DNA from: Argyresthia goedartella
Taxonomy: Eukaryota; Arthropoda; Insecta; Lepidoptera; Argyresthiidae
DNA length: 64,000 nucleotides
NCBI GenBank assembly: GCA_949825045.1
Contig: OX463808.1
Coordinates: 25,605,674 to 25,669,673, forward strand
Reading direction: 5' to 3'
Made by a program: the position numbers and the translations under genes. The notes beneath the pieces were generated by a model. That model was not told where the DNA came from and searched no databases. It saw only the letters and a list, made by a program, of their open reading frames with translations. Positions 1 to 10,400 of this stretch are shown in pieces. The stretch's first letter is position 1. Each line of letters starts with the position of its first letter.

Positions 1-642
1 TTATATCGATGTGCTTCGCACGTTTGCTGTTCTCGAAGCTGTTTGACATGGCGATGGCTCCCATGTTATCTACGTAAATGGTAGGAGTTAAGCACTTACT
101 GAGATCCTTGGCTAATCCTATTATGTTTACTACCTCTGAACATGTGTTGGCCAGCGCGACGTATTCGGCTTCTGCCGTTGATAAGGAAACACAGTGCTGT
201 TTTCTTGAATGCCATCCAATAACATTACCGTTGTATGTGATTACACCTCCACTCGTACTTTTTCTGTCTATCTTCTGGCCTGCCCAATCGGCATCTGAGT
301 ATGCTTTAATTTTATTTATTTCGTTTTGATCTTTCTTATAGTTCAGGCCGAAGTGAATAGTTTCCTTTAAATATCGCAAAACTCTTTTTGCTTGCTTCCA
401 GCATTGTGTGTCCGGTTTATCTAAGAATTGACTCAAGTATGACACTGCATAACTAATATCTGGTCTGGTTACTGTTGCCAAAAACATGAGACCTCCTATT
501 ATCTCCCGGTAGGGGACATCTATGACATCTTTAGTTCTTTTACCCTGTAAATCTTTCTCCATTGGTGTTTTAACTCCATTGCATTCTGTCATTTTAAATT
601 TTTCTAATAACTTTTCAATATGTTTGGTTTGACTGATCTTGA
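1..642 (-). pseudogene. copia RT C-terminus and RNase H
   Basis: The reverse strand encodes the end of RT and a copia RNase H. Visible landmarks are SDADWAGQKIDRKSTSGG (RNase H first Asp), a segment reading STAEAEYVAL, and VDNMGAIAMSN with the later conserved Asp. The domain runs off the left edge of the window after a KRAKHIDI stretch. At about 636-648 the frame is joined to an upstream part of RT, so the part that should carry the YVDD motif is missing (see findings). Confidence 0.9.
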
Positions 643-1532
643 TGGTGGGATCGTTTTAGTCCTATTTCATTTGTTATGAAGTTGTTCAGTCTTTCGCTCC
701 AGCATTTTGGGCTTTCTTTTAATCCATACAAACTTCTCTTTAATTTTAGTACTTTATTCTTACCGACGTTCACTCCTTCTGGTGCTTTTATGTATACATC
801 GTTTTCCAACATTCCATTTAGAAAAGCTGTTGGTATGTCCATCTGACATTTTTTATAATCATTTTGTACTGCATGAACTAAAAACATTCTAATTGTATTC
901 ATTCTCGCTACTGGTGAGTAATTATTTTCAAAATAACTCTCTTTCTGCTGGAATCCTTTTGCTACTAGTCTAGCTTTCTTAAGTCCACTTTCTTTGGTTC
1001 TAAAGACCCATTTTGTGTCTATCGCTTTTTTGCCTTTAGCCTCTACTTCTTCCCAAGTATGCAGCTTTTCTAACGAATTAATTTCTTTTCCAATTGCTTC
1101 TTGCCATTCTTTATCTTTTATTGCTTCCTTAAAACTTGCTGGATCTTCGAAACTCGCCAGGCAATATGCCATATATATTTCATAATCATTTAAACGTGTT
1201 GGTTTATTTATTAGTCTTCCTGATCTTGTTGTTTCATGAACAACAGGTTCATTCATGCTGTGAAAAGAATCATTTTCATTTCCACTATTATTATATTCTT
1301 CTTCACTGTCATGCCTTGTTAAAGTTTCATTATGTATATCCATTTCAATATTTTCATCTGTTGGCTCATCTACTGTATCATCTTTATCATTAACTGTTTT
1401 TTTATCATTATTCATTCCAATTACATCTTCTTCATCATTCATATAAGTTTCATCTTCTTTATCGTTAGCTTCATCTTCTTCATAATTCATGTAAGGTACA
1501 AACTTATGTTGGTTGCCTTCTGTCTTTTCCAC
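615..1532 (-). pseudogene. copia linker and RT N-terminal part, copy 1
   Basis: The first ~130 residues are an acidic, Asp/Glu/Asn-rich linker. The RT N-terminal part follows, with WVFRTKESGLKKARLVAKG, NNYSPVARMNTIRMF, MDIPTAFLNGML (the first catalytic Asp region) and KLKRSLYGLKESPKCW. The frame ends shortly after GLKR because the RT core is deleted. The apparent GTG-type start lies just after a TAG stop shared with copy 2, so this is an artificial start inside one long pol frame. Confidence 0.88.
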
Positions 1533-1844
1533 TTAGTATGTGGTTTCATTTTCGTTAAATTTGACGTCTGTAGATATTATTACTTTGTCTTCTTTGGGAT
1601 CATATAGTCTGTATCCCGAGCCACTATATCCAACTATTATACATTTCTTAGCTCTTGGCTCTATCTTTGCTGGTTTGGGTAATATTACAGCCCAAGCTTG
1701 GCTACCAAAAACTCGTAGTTTTGTTAAATTGTTATTACCAAACCATATTTTTGCTGGTGTTTCCCCATTTAATGCTGAGGTTGGACTTCTATTTATTTCG
1801 TAAGCGGATGCTGTGACTGCTTCACTCCACAGGTATTTAGGCAA
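1533..1844 (-). pseudogene. copia integrase C-terminal part, copy 1
   Basis: This encodes the integrase tail typical of copia: PKYLWSEAVTASAYEINRSP, LRVFGSQAWAVILPKPAKIE and RSGYRLYDPKEDKVI-like text ending NENETTY and a TAG stop. It is a near-identical duplicate of the tail of the ORF at 2537-3154, offset by 1004 bp. Upstream it is truncated by the rearranged junction at 1845-1934. Confidence 0.85.
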
Positions 1845-2536
1845 TTTTGTTGTTGTTTAGTGCGTACCTTATTTAGGATATTTCTATTCATTCTTTCTGA
1901 CGTTCCGTTCTGTTGGGGTGTGTACGGCGTTGTAATTTTATTGTAATAAAATGTATTGTAATAAAATAAATTTATTGTAATAAAATAATAATTTATGTGG
2001 CCAAGTCTTTTGTGCCATATGTCTATCGCTTTTTTGCCTTTAGCCTCTACTTCTTCCCAAGTATGCAGCTTTTCTAACGAATTAATTTCTTTTCCAATTG
2101 CTTCTTGCCATTCTTTATCTTTTATTGCTTCCTTAAAACTTGCTGGATATTCGAAACTCGCCAGGCAATATGCCATATATATTTCATAATCATTTAAACG
2201 TGTTGGTTTATTTATTAGTCTTCCTGATCTTGTTGTTTCATGAACAACAGGTTCATTCATGCTGTGAAAAGAATCATTTTCATTTCCACTATTATTATAT
2301 TCTTCTTCACTGTCATGCCTTGTTAAAGTTTCATTATGTATATCCATTTCAATATTTTCATCTGTTGGCTCATCTACTGTATCTTCTTTATCATTAACTG
2401 TTTTTTTATCATTATTCATTCCAATTACATCTTCTTCATCATTCATATAAGTTTCATCTTCTTTATCGTTAGCTTCATCTTCTTCATAATTCATGTAAGG
2501 TACAAACTTATGTTGGTTGCCTTCTGTCTTTTCCAC
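1793..2536 (-). pseudogene. chimeric copia ORF across the duplication junction
   Basis: This 247-residue frame starts with the acidic linker and early RT (to KGKKAID), then jumps into the GAG-pre-integrase text IWHKRLGHINY, passes through AT-rich filler and continues as integrase (TTPYTPQQNGTSERMNRN). It is an accidental fusion made by the duplication, not a real protein. It marks the breakpoints to within a few bases. Confidence 0.85.
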
Positions 2537-3154
2537 TTAGTATGTGGTTTCATTTTCGTTAAATTTGACGTCTGTAGATATTATTACTTTGTCTTCTTTG
2601 GGATCATATAGTCTATATCCCGAGCGACTATATCCAACCATTATACATTTCTTAGCTCTTGGCTCTATCTTTGCTGGTTTGGGTAATATTACAGCCCAAG
2701 CTTGGCTACCAAAAACTCGTAGTTTTGTTAAATTGTTATTACCAAACCATATTTTTGCTGGTGTTTCCCCATTTAATGCTGAGGTTGGACTTCTATTTAT
2801 TTCGTAAGCGGATACTGTGACTGCTTCACTCCACAGGTATTTAGGCAATTTTGTGTCCGCTAGTTTAGTGCGTACCTTATTTAGGATATTTCTATTCATT
2901 CTTTCTGACGTTCCGTTCTGTTGGGGTGTGTACGGCGTTGTATATTCAAGTTGAATTCCTTTATTGTTGCAGTAAATTTTAAATTTGTTTGAACTGAACT
3001 CTCCTCCGTTATCTACTCTTATTCGTTTTGTTTTAAGTCCAAATTGGGTTTTTATAAATTTAATGAAGTTTATAATATTGTTTTCCGCTTCATCTTTTGT
3101 CTTCAATAGTCTTATCACAAGATAGTGTGAGTACCTGAAAATATTTATGGCCAT
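2537..3154 (-). pseudogene. copia integrase catalytic core and tail, copy 2
   Basis: It carries the second and third integrase catalytic residues: Asp in RVDNGGEFSS and Glu in QQNGTSERMNRN. The copia integrase tail follows, ending NENETTY and the TAG at 2537-2539. It overlaps the upstream protease/integrase ORF in another frame near 3090-3154, so a frameshift splits integrase between its first and second catalytic Asp. Confidence 0.88.
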
Positions 3155-3862
3155 ATATTCCTATTGGATCTATAGGTCCACATAGGTCGGAATGTATTAA
3201 ATCTCCGATTTGTTTGCTATTATTATTCTGTGAATAAAAGCTTCTTCTTGTACTTTTACCTTCGATGCAGGTATCACAGACCTTGTTGGGTACTGGTAAG
3301 TTTAATAGTTTCAAGTCGTTATAATTTATGTGGCCAAGTCTTTTGTGCCATATGTCATCGGTTTCTTTTGCGCTTATGTAACAATCTTCTTCAATAACCA
3401 AATCAAGTTTTAAAGTGTATAAGTTGTTATATTTGTGTCCTTTTATATGAATATTGCCTTTCTGTAGTAGTACATTACTGTTGTTGAAGGTAATGTTAAA
3501 GCCTTTTTCAGTTAATTTGTTAATCGATAACAAATTGTGTTTTAATCCTTCAACTAATAGCACTTCTATTTCAATTTCCAAATTTTGGTATTTGGTGTTT
3601 AAAATTCCCTTTCTTCGTGCAATCATAAATTCTCCATTGGCAATTTGAATTTTTATTGGTGTTGCCAGTTCTTTCATTTCAGTTACGTATTTTTCACATT
3701 CTTTTTTTAGTAGATGATTCGTTGCTCCCGAATCTAAAATAAAGTTATTTGTATTCTCAATTGCAGCCATTGCTATGAATGATACTTTATCGTTTGAACG
3801 GTGTGGGCTTTGATCTCTATATGTGCTTCTAGATGCACCTCTATACGATCTTGCTCTATAAT
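3090..3862 (-). pseudogene. copia protease, GAG-pre-integrase and integrase N-terminus
   Basis: The frame is open from about 3862, although the first ATG is at 3770. The protease active site reads FILDSGATNHLLKK. A zinc-binding His-His-Cys-Cys module follows in IWHKRLGHINY and CDTCIEGK, and then the first integrase Asp in LIHSDLCGPIDP. The last ~10 residues are out of frame because of the integrase frameshift. The frame differs from that of gag (3874-4584), which could reflect programmed frameshifting or decay. Confidence 0.9.
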
Positions 3863-3873
3863 CTATAATTGCT

Positions 3874-4584
3874 CTATCCTCTATATGAGTTTGTGCCTCG
3901 GTGAGGAGCTCGGCCTCTTTGTTGTTTAAAATTGTTGCTGTAGCATTCAGTTGCTCTGTGCCCTCGTTTGCCGCATTTAAAACAGGCTAAAAAAGTCACT
4001 TCTGGCTGTGATGATTGAGCTTTCCCGTTATTTTTAAGTTCTGCGTCTAATAATCGGGCCTTTACAAAATCTTCTGTTAATTCTTTTTCCACGCTCATAG
4101 TCTCTAGTGTCGTTATGACGGTTTCATATGTGTCAGGTAATGTGAGTAATAAGTGAGCAACCTTGTCGCTTTCATCTAACTTGCAGCCTGCGGCTTCCAT
4201 TTCATTTAAGATGGCGTCAAATTTCAAAAAATGGTCTTGTAGGCTTCCATGACATTTAAGTGTCAATAACTTCTTTTTCAGATATAATTTATTAAACACG
4301 CTTTTTCGTTCGAATATTTCTTCCAATTTGCACATCATTTCTTTGCTCTTTTCTGCCTTTATTATAATATCTAAGTATTTATCTGACACATATTGCACAA
4401 TTATACATTTTGCCTTCGCATCGTTTTGTACATATTTTTCATTTTCTTTCGCATCTTTCGGGGCGTCCTCGTATAGCACGTTAGCTACGCCTTTTTCTTC
4501 TAGTAATATTTTTATTCTAAATTTCCAATTGGAAAAATTTACTTTTTCATCCAATTGTGACATAATATTGGAAGATGCCATCAT
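3874..4584 (-). pseudogene. copia Gag (UBN2-type) with CCHC zinc knuckle
   Basis: The 236-residue Gag is complete from ATG 4584. Its N-terminal capsid-like part begins with NFSNWKFRIKILLEEKGV, as in copia Gag, and contains LYLKKKLLTLKCHGSLQDHF and LLLTLPDTYETVITTLE. A single CCHC knuckle, CFKCGKRGHRATEC, lies near residue 205, followed by an Arg/Gly-rich tail. It sits downstream of a leader (4585-4735) in the usual position. Gag itself looks unbroken; the element it belongs to is not. Confidence 0.9.
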
Positions 4585-4713
4585 TGATTGTTTTCACCGT
4601 TGTGGCTGAAATACTGCAATGATACAACTTACCGCAAATGATACGTCCCTGGATTATTTATTTATACCATTATACCTACTACAATTTTATTGTAGTTTAA
4701 TCAATCATTTTTA

Positions 4714-4727
4714 TTATGCCCATAACC
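4714..4727 (-). promoter_or_regulatory. copia-type primer-binding site
   Basis: Read on the minus strand the leader begins GGTTATGGGCATAAT, resembling the internal initiator-tRNA-Met primer site of copia elements as I recall it. It lies ~130 bp before gag. Directly upstream, where the 5' LTR should end, there is instead text matching the RNase H end (AAGCACATCAATATAA), so the LTR is missing. Confidence 0.5.
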
Positions 4728-4737
4728 TTTTATATTG

Positions 4738-4996
4738 ATGTGCTTTTATGTATACATCGTTTTCCAACATTCCATTTATAAAAGCTGTTGGTATGTCCAT
4801 CTGACATATTTTATAATCATTTTGTACTGCATGAACTAAAAACATTCTAATTGTATTATTCATTGTCATGCATTCTCGCTACTGGTGAGTAATTATTTTC
4901 AAAATAACTCTCTTTCTGCTGGAATCCTTTTGCTACTAGTCTAGCTTTCTTAAGTCCACTTTCTTTGGTTCTAAAGACCCATTTTGTGTCTATCGT
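4738..4996 (-). pseudogene. extra copia RT fragment
   Basis: This ~255-bp block duplicates 781-1025 of the same element (RT N-terminal region: TKWVFRTKES, ARLVAKGFQQKE, MDIPTAFINGML). It carries a short insertion at about 4857-4868 that breaks the frame. Its right end (GTCTATCG, 4988-4995) is the same 8-mer that bounds both copies of the tandem duplication, tying all three rearrangements together. Confidence 0.85.
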
Positions 4997-5089
4997 CTAT
5001 CTATCTCCCGCCCGCCACCGCCGCTCTCTCGGAGCGATGTCCTAATAATAGTCCTAATAGACCGAATGTCCGATTAGCGTAAGGAAACG

Positions 5090-5300
5090 TGTTCGGGAAC
5101 CGAACACCTTTTGCTGACGCCTGTATAGTCGGCCACTCGCGATTACTTATTTTCAGTGCATTTTACGGAACCGCGCGTGACGGGTGCATTCATAACATTT
5201 CAACATTTCCTCATTAACTATTCGTGAATTAAAGTCACTTCAGTGTTCAAGCTAACATTGTGTATCAATCAACAACCCCAACAAGGCATCAACCCAAACA
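5090..5300 (+). repeat. candidate 5' LTR of the BEL element
   Basis: The sequence from TGTTCGGGAACCG to ACCCAAACA is bounded by TG and CA and directly followed by a primer-binding site. Just before it lies a purine tract, AAGGAAACG, that is also found at the 3' end of the internal region (11660-11667). No matching 3' LTR was found, so the boundaries are inferred, not proved. Confidence 0.45.
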
Positions 5301-5316
5301 TTGGTCCTTCGAGCCA
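5301..5316 (+). promoter_or_regulatory. BEL primer-binding site
   Basis: TTGGTCCTTCGAGCC follows the candidate LTR end directly. The TGGTCCTTCGAGCC form looks like the tRNA 3'-end-complementary primer sites seen in LTR elements. It supports the LTR boundary at about 5300. Confidence 0.55.
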
Positions 5317-5554
5317 CTCGGTTGGACTTCGTGCGTGATTGCAATCGGTTCACTGGCTTCCCAGAAGCGGGTTCCACCAGTTGGATTGAGAAGGGCAAAC
5401 TTCACGTGTGAAGCTCGCCGGGTAATCAGCAAAAAAGGAGTGAGTGCCGAACAACAAACATCTAAACATTTCGAGAGAGTCGGAGAACATTAACATTAAA
5501 CAACAACAATTATCTTAACATTCCAAGAGCGACAGAAAACATTAACAACCAACA

Positions 5555-7420
5555 ATGGAGGAATTAATGAGCAAACAAGTGGAGACGACGGCAGCCTTGG
5601 AGAAATTGCTGGTCAACTTCAAAAAAGAAAAAACTGAGAGTAAGCCAACCATAGCAAGTAAAAGGATTGAGAAACTGACGGAGCTGTTTCGTGAATTTCA
5701 CGCGAATCATCTCATCCTTTGTCAGTATGAAGATAAATCGCACGATTATTTCAAAGGAGAACATTACGAGACAACAAAAATATTTTACTATGAAACATTA
5801 GCCTATTTGGAGAAATATGTGAAGCTACAACAACAAACATCTGGAACGTTTAAGGAGATCACTAACATTGACAAAAAATTAGACGACAAGCTGCGTAAGC
5901 AGACGGCTAACTACAAGGCTTTTCAGCGAACAATTACGAACATAGATGTAGAGGCGATAACAGAGAAATGGGAGTTTGAAGATGCTCTGAAGACTTTGGA
6001 AACGCGTTGGTCGACAATCGACTCATTGCATTGGGAACTAGAAGGTTTGCTTAATGAAGAGGATAATGAACAGTTCGAGGCATTATTTAACAACAACGAG
6101 AAGCAGTATAATAAACTGAAAAAGAACCTTAATTCAAAAATGTGGTCAGAAACCCACAGAGACAAAACAACCCCTAAAATGGAGGTACCGGTATATCATG
6201 GAAATTACAACCAGTGGATGTCTTTTAAAGACCTCTTTACTGAAACTATTCACAAGAATGCTTCGTTGTCTAACGCACAAAAGATGCAGTTTCTGAAAGG
6301 GAAGGTACGTGGAGAAGCTGAGCGTCTGATACAGCACCTCAATATTAGCTCTGACAACTATACCGTGTGCTGGGACATTCTGAACCATAGGTACAACAAC
6401 AAACGCCTTATTTTCACAACGTATATCAACACACTATTAGAAATACCAAACATGAAACACCAGTCCCTAGAACAGATCAAGAGGATGCACGATGTGGCCC
6501 AAGAAACACTCAATGCGATCAAGAACTTAGGAGTAGACATAACAACATGGGACCCACTAATTGTACATATATTGGATTTGAAATTGGATAGCGAAAGCCA
6601 CTCAGAGTACATAGACTCTTTAAAAGATCGCCGCGAGCTACCAAAATTGAGCGATTTTATTGATTTTCTGGAGGGAAAATTCACCGCTATGGAAACAAGT
6701 CGACGAAAGGGAGAGAACAATCAGCAAAGAGCATCTTACAATCATCATTATCAGCCAAGTTCATCATCTTCAAATAATACTCGAACAAATATTTCGAACA
6801 ATAAAGAAAGACCGCCAGTAACAAAATCAACATTCAACGTGACGACAATAAAATGCCCACTATGCAACAACGAACATGGCCTGTATAACTGCAAATACTT
6901 CCTAGAATTACAAAATGATAGAAAACTAAAAAAAGTACGAGAACTTCAAGTTTGCATCAACTGTTTATTCAGCCACAATGGCAACGAATGTAAATCATCA
7001 AAAACATGCCGCAAATGTAACAAGAGACACAACACAATAATTCACGATGCACTGAACTGCAATAACAACTCACACGTGTCGAAACAAAGTGATTTGAACA
7101 TGACAGCGGAGGTCTTGTTGTCAACCGCCATGATAAAAGTGAAGGGAAGCGATGGTACTTATCATCTCCTGAGAGCGCTGGTGGACCAAGGGTCACAAAT
7201 TTCCATCATTACGGAGAAAACAGCCCAGTTATTAAAAATTAAACGTGTCAACTGCAAGGGATCAGTTTGTGGTATTGGAGAGAAAGAGACAAATGGAAAG
7301 GGAATGATGCACATAGAATGCAAATCTATACATAATGATTACACTTTTAACACAGACGTCATCATAATGAACAATCTGGTCGGTAACTTACCTAACAAAA
7401 CATTTGCAAAGCCGGAATGA
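5555..7420 (+). CDS. BEL Gag-protease polyprotein
   Basis: The reading frame of 621 residues opens at ATG 5555. Residues ~1-200 are helical and charged. Residues ~205-360 are a DUF1759-type capsid region with VYHGNYNQWMSFKDLF and KMQFLKGKVRGEAERLI. A Ser/Asn-rich linker is followed by Cys-His knuckles (CPLCNNEHGLYNCKYF and CINCLFSHNGNEC, then CRKCNKRH). The C-terminal aspartic protease has its active site in LVDQGSQISII, where the DxGS form is normal for BEL. The frame ends at a TGA, and pol continues in the same frame directly after it. Confidence 0.92.
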   Translation: MEELMSKQVETTAALEKLLVNFKKEKTESKPTIASKRIEKLTELFREFHANHLILCQYEDKSHDYFKGEHYETTKIFYYETLAYLEKYVKLQQQTSGTFKEITNIDKKLDDKLRKQTANYKAFQRTITNIDVEAITEKWEFEDALKTLETRWSTIDSLHWELEGLLNEEDNEQFEALFNNNEKQYNKLKKNLNSKMWSETHRDKTTPKMEVPVYHGNYNQWMSFKDLFTETIHKNASLSNAQKMQFLKGKVRGEAERLIQHLNISSDNYTVCWDILNHRYNNKRLIFTTYINTLLEIPNMKHQSLEQIKRMHDVAQETLNAIKNLGVDITTWDPLIVHILDLKLDSESHSEYIDSLKDRRELPKLSDFIDFLEGKFTAMETSRRKGENNQQRASYNHHYQPSSSSSNNTRTNISNNKERPPVTKSTFNVTTIKCPLCNNEHGLYNCKYFLELQNDRKLKKVRELQVCINCLFSHNGNECKSSKTCRKCNKRHNTIIHDALNCNNNSHVSKQSDLNMTAEVLLSTAMIKVKGSDGTYHLLRALVDQGSQISIITEKTAQLLKIKRVNCKGSVCGIGEKETNGKGMMHIECKSIHNDYTFNTDVIIMNNLVGNLPNKTFAKPE

Positions 7421-10400
7421 ACATCAATCAAAAATATTTCATTAGCCGACCCGGAATTTTACATTTGCCGCCCAGTTGACGTGTTACTTGGAGCAGAAAT
7501 ATATTCACAAATTATACTCAGCGGAATGATTAAGGAGAATGACTCACGTCAGCCGCTCGTACAACAATCACATCTTGGTTGGTTACTGTGTGGAAACGCC
7601 AAGACATACAAATGCAACATAGTGAGGCAAGATTTAGATGAGATTAAAAAGTTTTGGGAGTTGGAGGAGATCAATGAACAGTCAAACTTATCAGTAGAAG
7701 AGCAACATTGCATAACATACTACAACGAAACAACTACCAGAAAAGAAAATGGGAGATATGAAGTACGATTACCACTCAAAGAAGACATCGAGACAAAACT
7801 AGGGTCGTCTAAACAGACTGCCTTAACACAATTTAAAAATTTGGAGAAAAAGTTTCAGAAACAAAGTAAATTAGCGACGGATTATAAAACATTTATGGAG
7901 GAGTACGGAGCCTTAAATCATATGAAACCGACAAATAGCAACGAGACACCTGAGTACTACATGCCGCACCACGGGGTCGAGCGAATCGACTCGCTGACAA
8001 CGCAATATAGAGTTGTATTCAACGCATCAAACAAAACATCTACAGGATGTAGTCTTAATGACTTAATGTATACAGGACCGAATTTACAGGTTGACCTACA
8101 AACACTTTTGCTCAGATGGAGACAATACCAATATGTTTACACGGCAGACATAGAGAAGATGTTTCGCATGATACTAATAAATGAAGGAGACCAAAGATAC
8201 CAGAAAATTATTTGGAGATCAGACTTAGAACAACCCATACAAATATTTAGTCTATCAACAGTCACGTACGGAACACGCGCCGCGCCGTTCTTAGCAATGA
8301 TGACTCTGAAAAGATTGGCAGCGGACTCACGAGAGCAATATCCTGAAGCAGCCAAAGTTGCAGAATCAGCATTCTACATGGACGATTTGCTGCATGGATC
8401 AGATACGATTGAAGAAGGAAAGAAACTGATAAGAGAGTTGGACTTATTGATGAAATCAGGCGGATTTAATCTCAGGAAGTGGTCCGCAAGTGAACCGCAA
8501 CTACTGGCAGATATCAAAGAGGAACGTAACCGGACAGAAGACACAATTTTCAATTTTAAAACAGACAACATTAGTAAAACATTGGGATTATGCTGGAACT
8601 CAGATAAAGATACTTTCACGTTTCAATACAGCATTCCAGAACAGAGAGGGAAACATACAAAAAGAAGCTTGTTGTCCGAGATATCGAAACTGTTTGATCC
8701 AATGGGATGGCTGGCCCCCATTACAACAAAACTAAAACTTTTATTCCAACAACTATGGAGTGAAACCATTAAGTGGGACGACGAAGTACCGGAAAACATT
8801 CAGAAGGAATGGGCAAGGTTAAAGGCGGAACTTAACCTCATTAACGAAATCGAAATTCCCAGATGGATTGGAAGCAGAAGGGGAGATATAATAGAGCTTC
8901 ACGGCTTTTGCGATTCGTCCTTAGTCGCATTCGCCTGTGTGGTTTATGCTAAGATTATCAACAAACAAACAGTGGTTCTGGTGTCAGCCAAAACAAAACT
9001 CGTTCCACACAAAAAAGCATCAACACTTCCTAGAATGGAGCTTAACGGAGCCTATTTACTGGCAAAACTAATGAGAAAAATTGCAGAAGCATTACATCAA
9101 CATAAACTTGAGATCTATGGATGGACGGACTCGATGGTGACATTAGGTTGGTTACAAGGAGAGCCGAGCCGATGGAAACCATATGTGGCGAATCGAGTTC
9201 AAAAAACAACAGAAGTCATACCGGGTCAAAGTTGGAGGTATGTGAACACGAAAGAAAACCCTGCTGACGCAGCGAGTCGGGGTCAATACCCTATACAGCT
9301 AAAAGACAACACATTGTGGAAAAATGGGCCTTCTTGGCTGTCAACATTTGAGAAAGAAAATACCGAACCGGAGAATTACACAACAGAACAGGAAATGTGC
9401 AAAAAACAATCAACAGTCGTTATGGAACGAGAGAAACATTTGATCGACGATCTTTTAATCAATCATAGCTCATTCAATAAAATAACACGTATTGTAGCTT
9501 GGCTACTAAGGACAGCTGCACCGAGTAAACGTAACAAATTGCCAAGCTATCTCACGTTACACGAGTTGGCCGCCGCAAAAACGCTGATCGTAAAATACGT
9601 GCAACATGCAGAGTATGGAGTGGAAATCGAACGATTGCGAAAACATAAACAAATAGAGGCGAAAAGTAACATTTTGAGCTTGAATCCGTTCATTGACGAA
9701 TTAGGAGTTTTACGAGTTGGTGGGAGGTTGGAGAACGCGAACATAAACAAGGAAAGGAGACACCCAAAAATCATACCACGAGGGAGTCGACTGGCAGAGC
9801 TTTTGATAGATGAAGCTCATGAACTAACATTCCACGGAGGTCCACGCCTGACCTCGGCGAATCTCAGGCAGCAGTTCTGGATCCCTGGAGGAAACAACGC
9901 AGTGAAGAAACAGTTGCGTAACTGCGTGACTTGCAGAAAAAACAATCCGAGCAAACAAAACCAAATAATGGGAGATTTACCCGCAGCTCGGGTAGAGCCT
10001 GCACAACCCTTCTACCAATGTGGGGTCGACTACACCGGGTTTGTGGAGATAAAGGCGAACAGAACAAGAAACGCAAGGTCACTGAAAGGCTATATCGCCG
10101 TGTTCATTTGTATGGTGACCAAAGCCATTCATCTGGAGTTGGTGTCAGACCTTACCAGCTCAGCATTTCTAGCAGCATTGAGGAGGATGGCCGCCAGGAG
10201 AGGAGCCCCCGGCCACCTGTACAGTGATTGTGGCACTAACTTTGTCGGCGCTAACAGAATAATACAGGAAGAGTATGAACAAGTGAAACAAACATTGGAT
10301 GACAATTTTCGAGGAGTTTTGGAAAACATGAACATAACATGGCATTTTAATGCGCCCGCTTGGCCAAGCGCAGGAGGGATTTGGGAAAGAGCAGTGCGTA

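Larger units (their letters stand above)
1017..2942 (-). repeat. tandem duplication inside the copia element (1017-1934 and 2021-2942)
   Basis: Two copies of a ~920-bp block spanning integrase tail, TAG stop, acidic linker and start of RT lie in the same orientation, 1004 bp apart. The filler at 1935-2020 is AT-rich, with three repeats of TTGTAATAAAA, followed by ~33 bp matching 3325-3358 (the DIWHKRLGHINY codons). Copy 1 has a small change at 1851-1857 where copy 2 reads GTGTCCGCTAG. Confidence 0.9.
1..4735 (-). mobile_element. Ty1/copia LTR retrotransposon, rearranged and incomplete
   Basis: Reading right to left, the usual copia order is visible: leader, gag, protease, integrase, reverse transcriptase and RNase H, with RNase H running off the left edge. 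The copy is dead. Gag and protease are in different frames, integrase is frameshifted near 3100-3154, the same TAG stop splits integrase from RT in two places, a ~1-kb block is duplicated, and the core of RT is deleted. No LTR was recognised on the right side, where one would be expected beyond 4735. The family call is firm from domain order; the exact clade is not determined. Confidence 0.95.
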
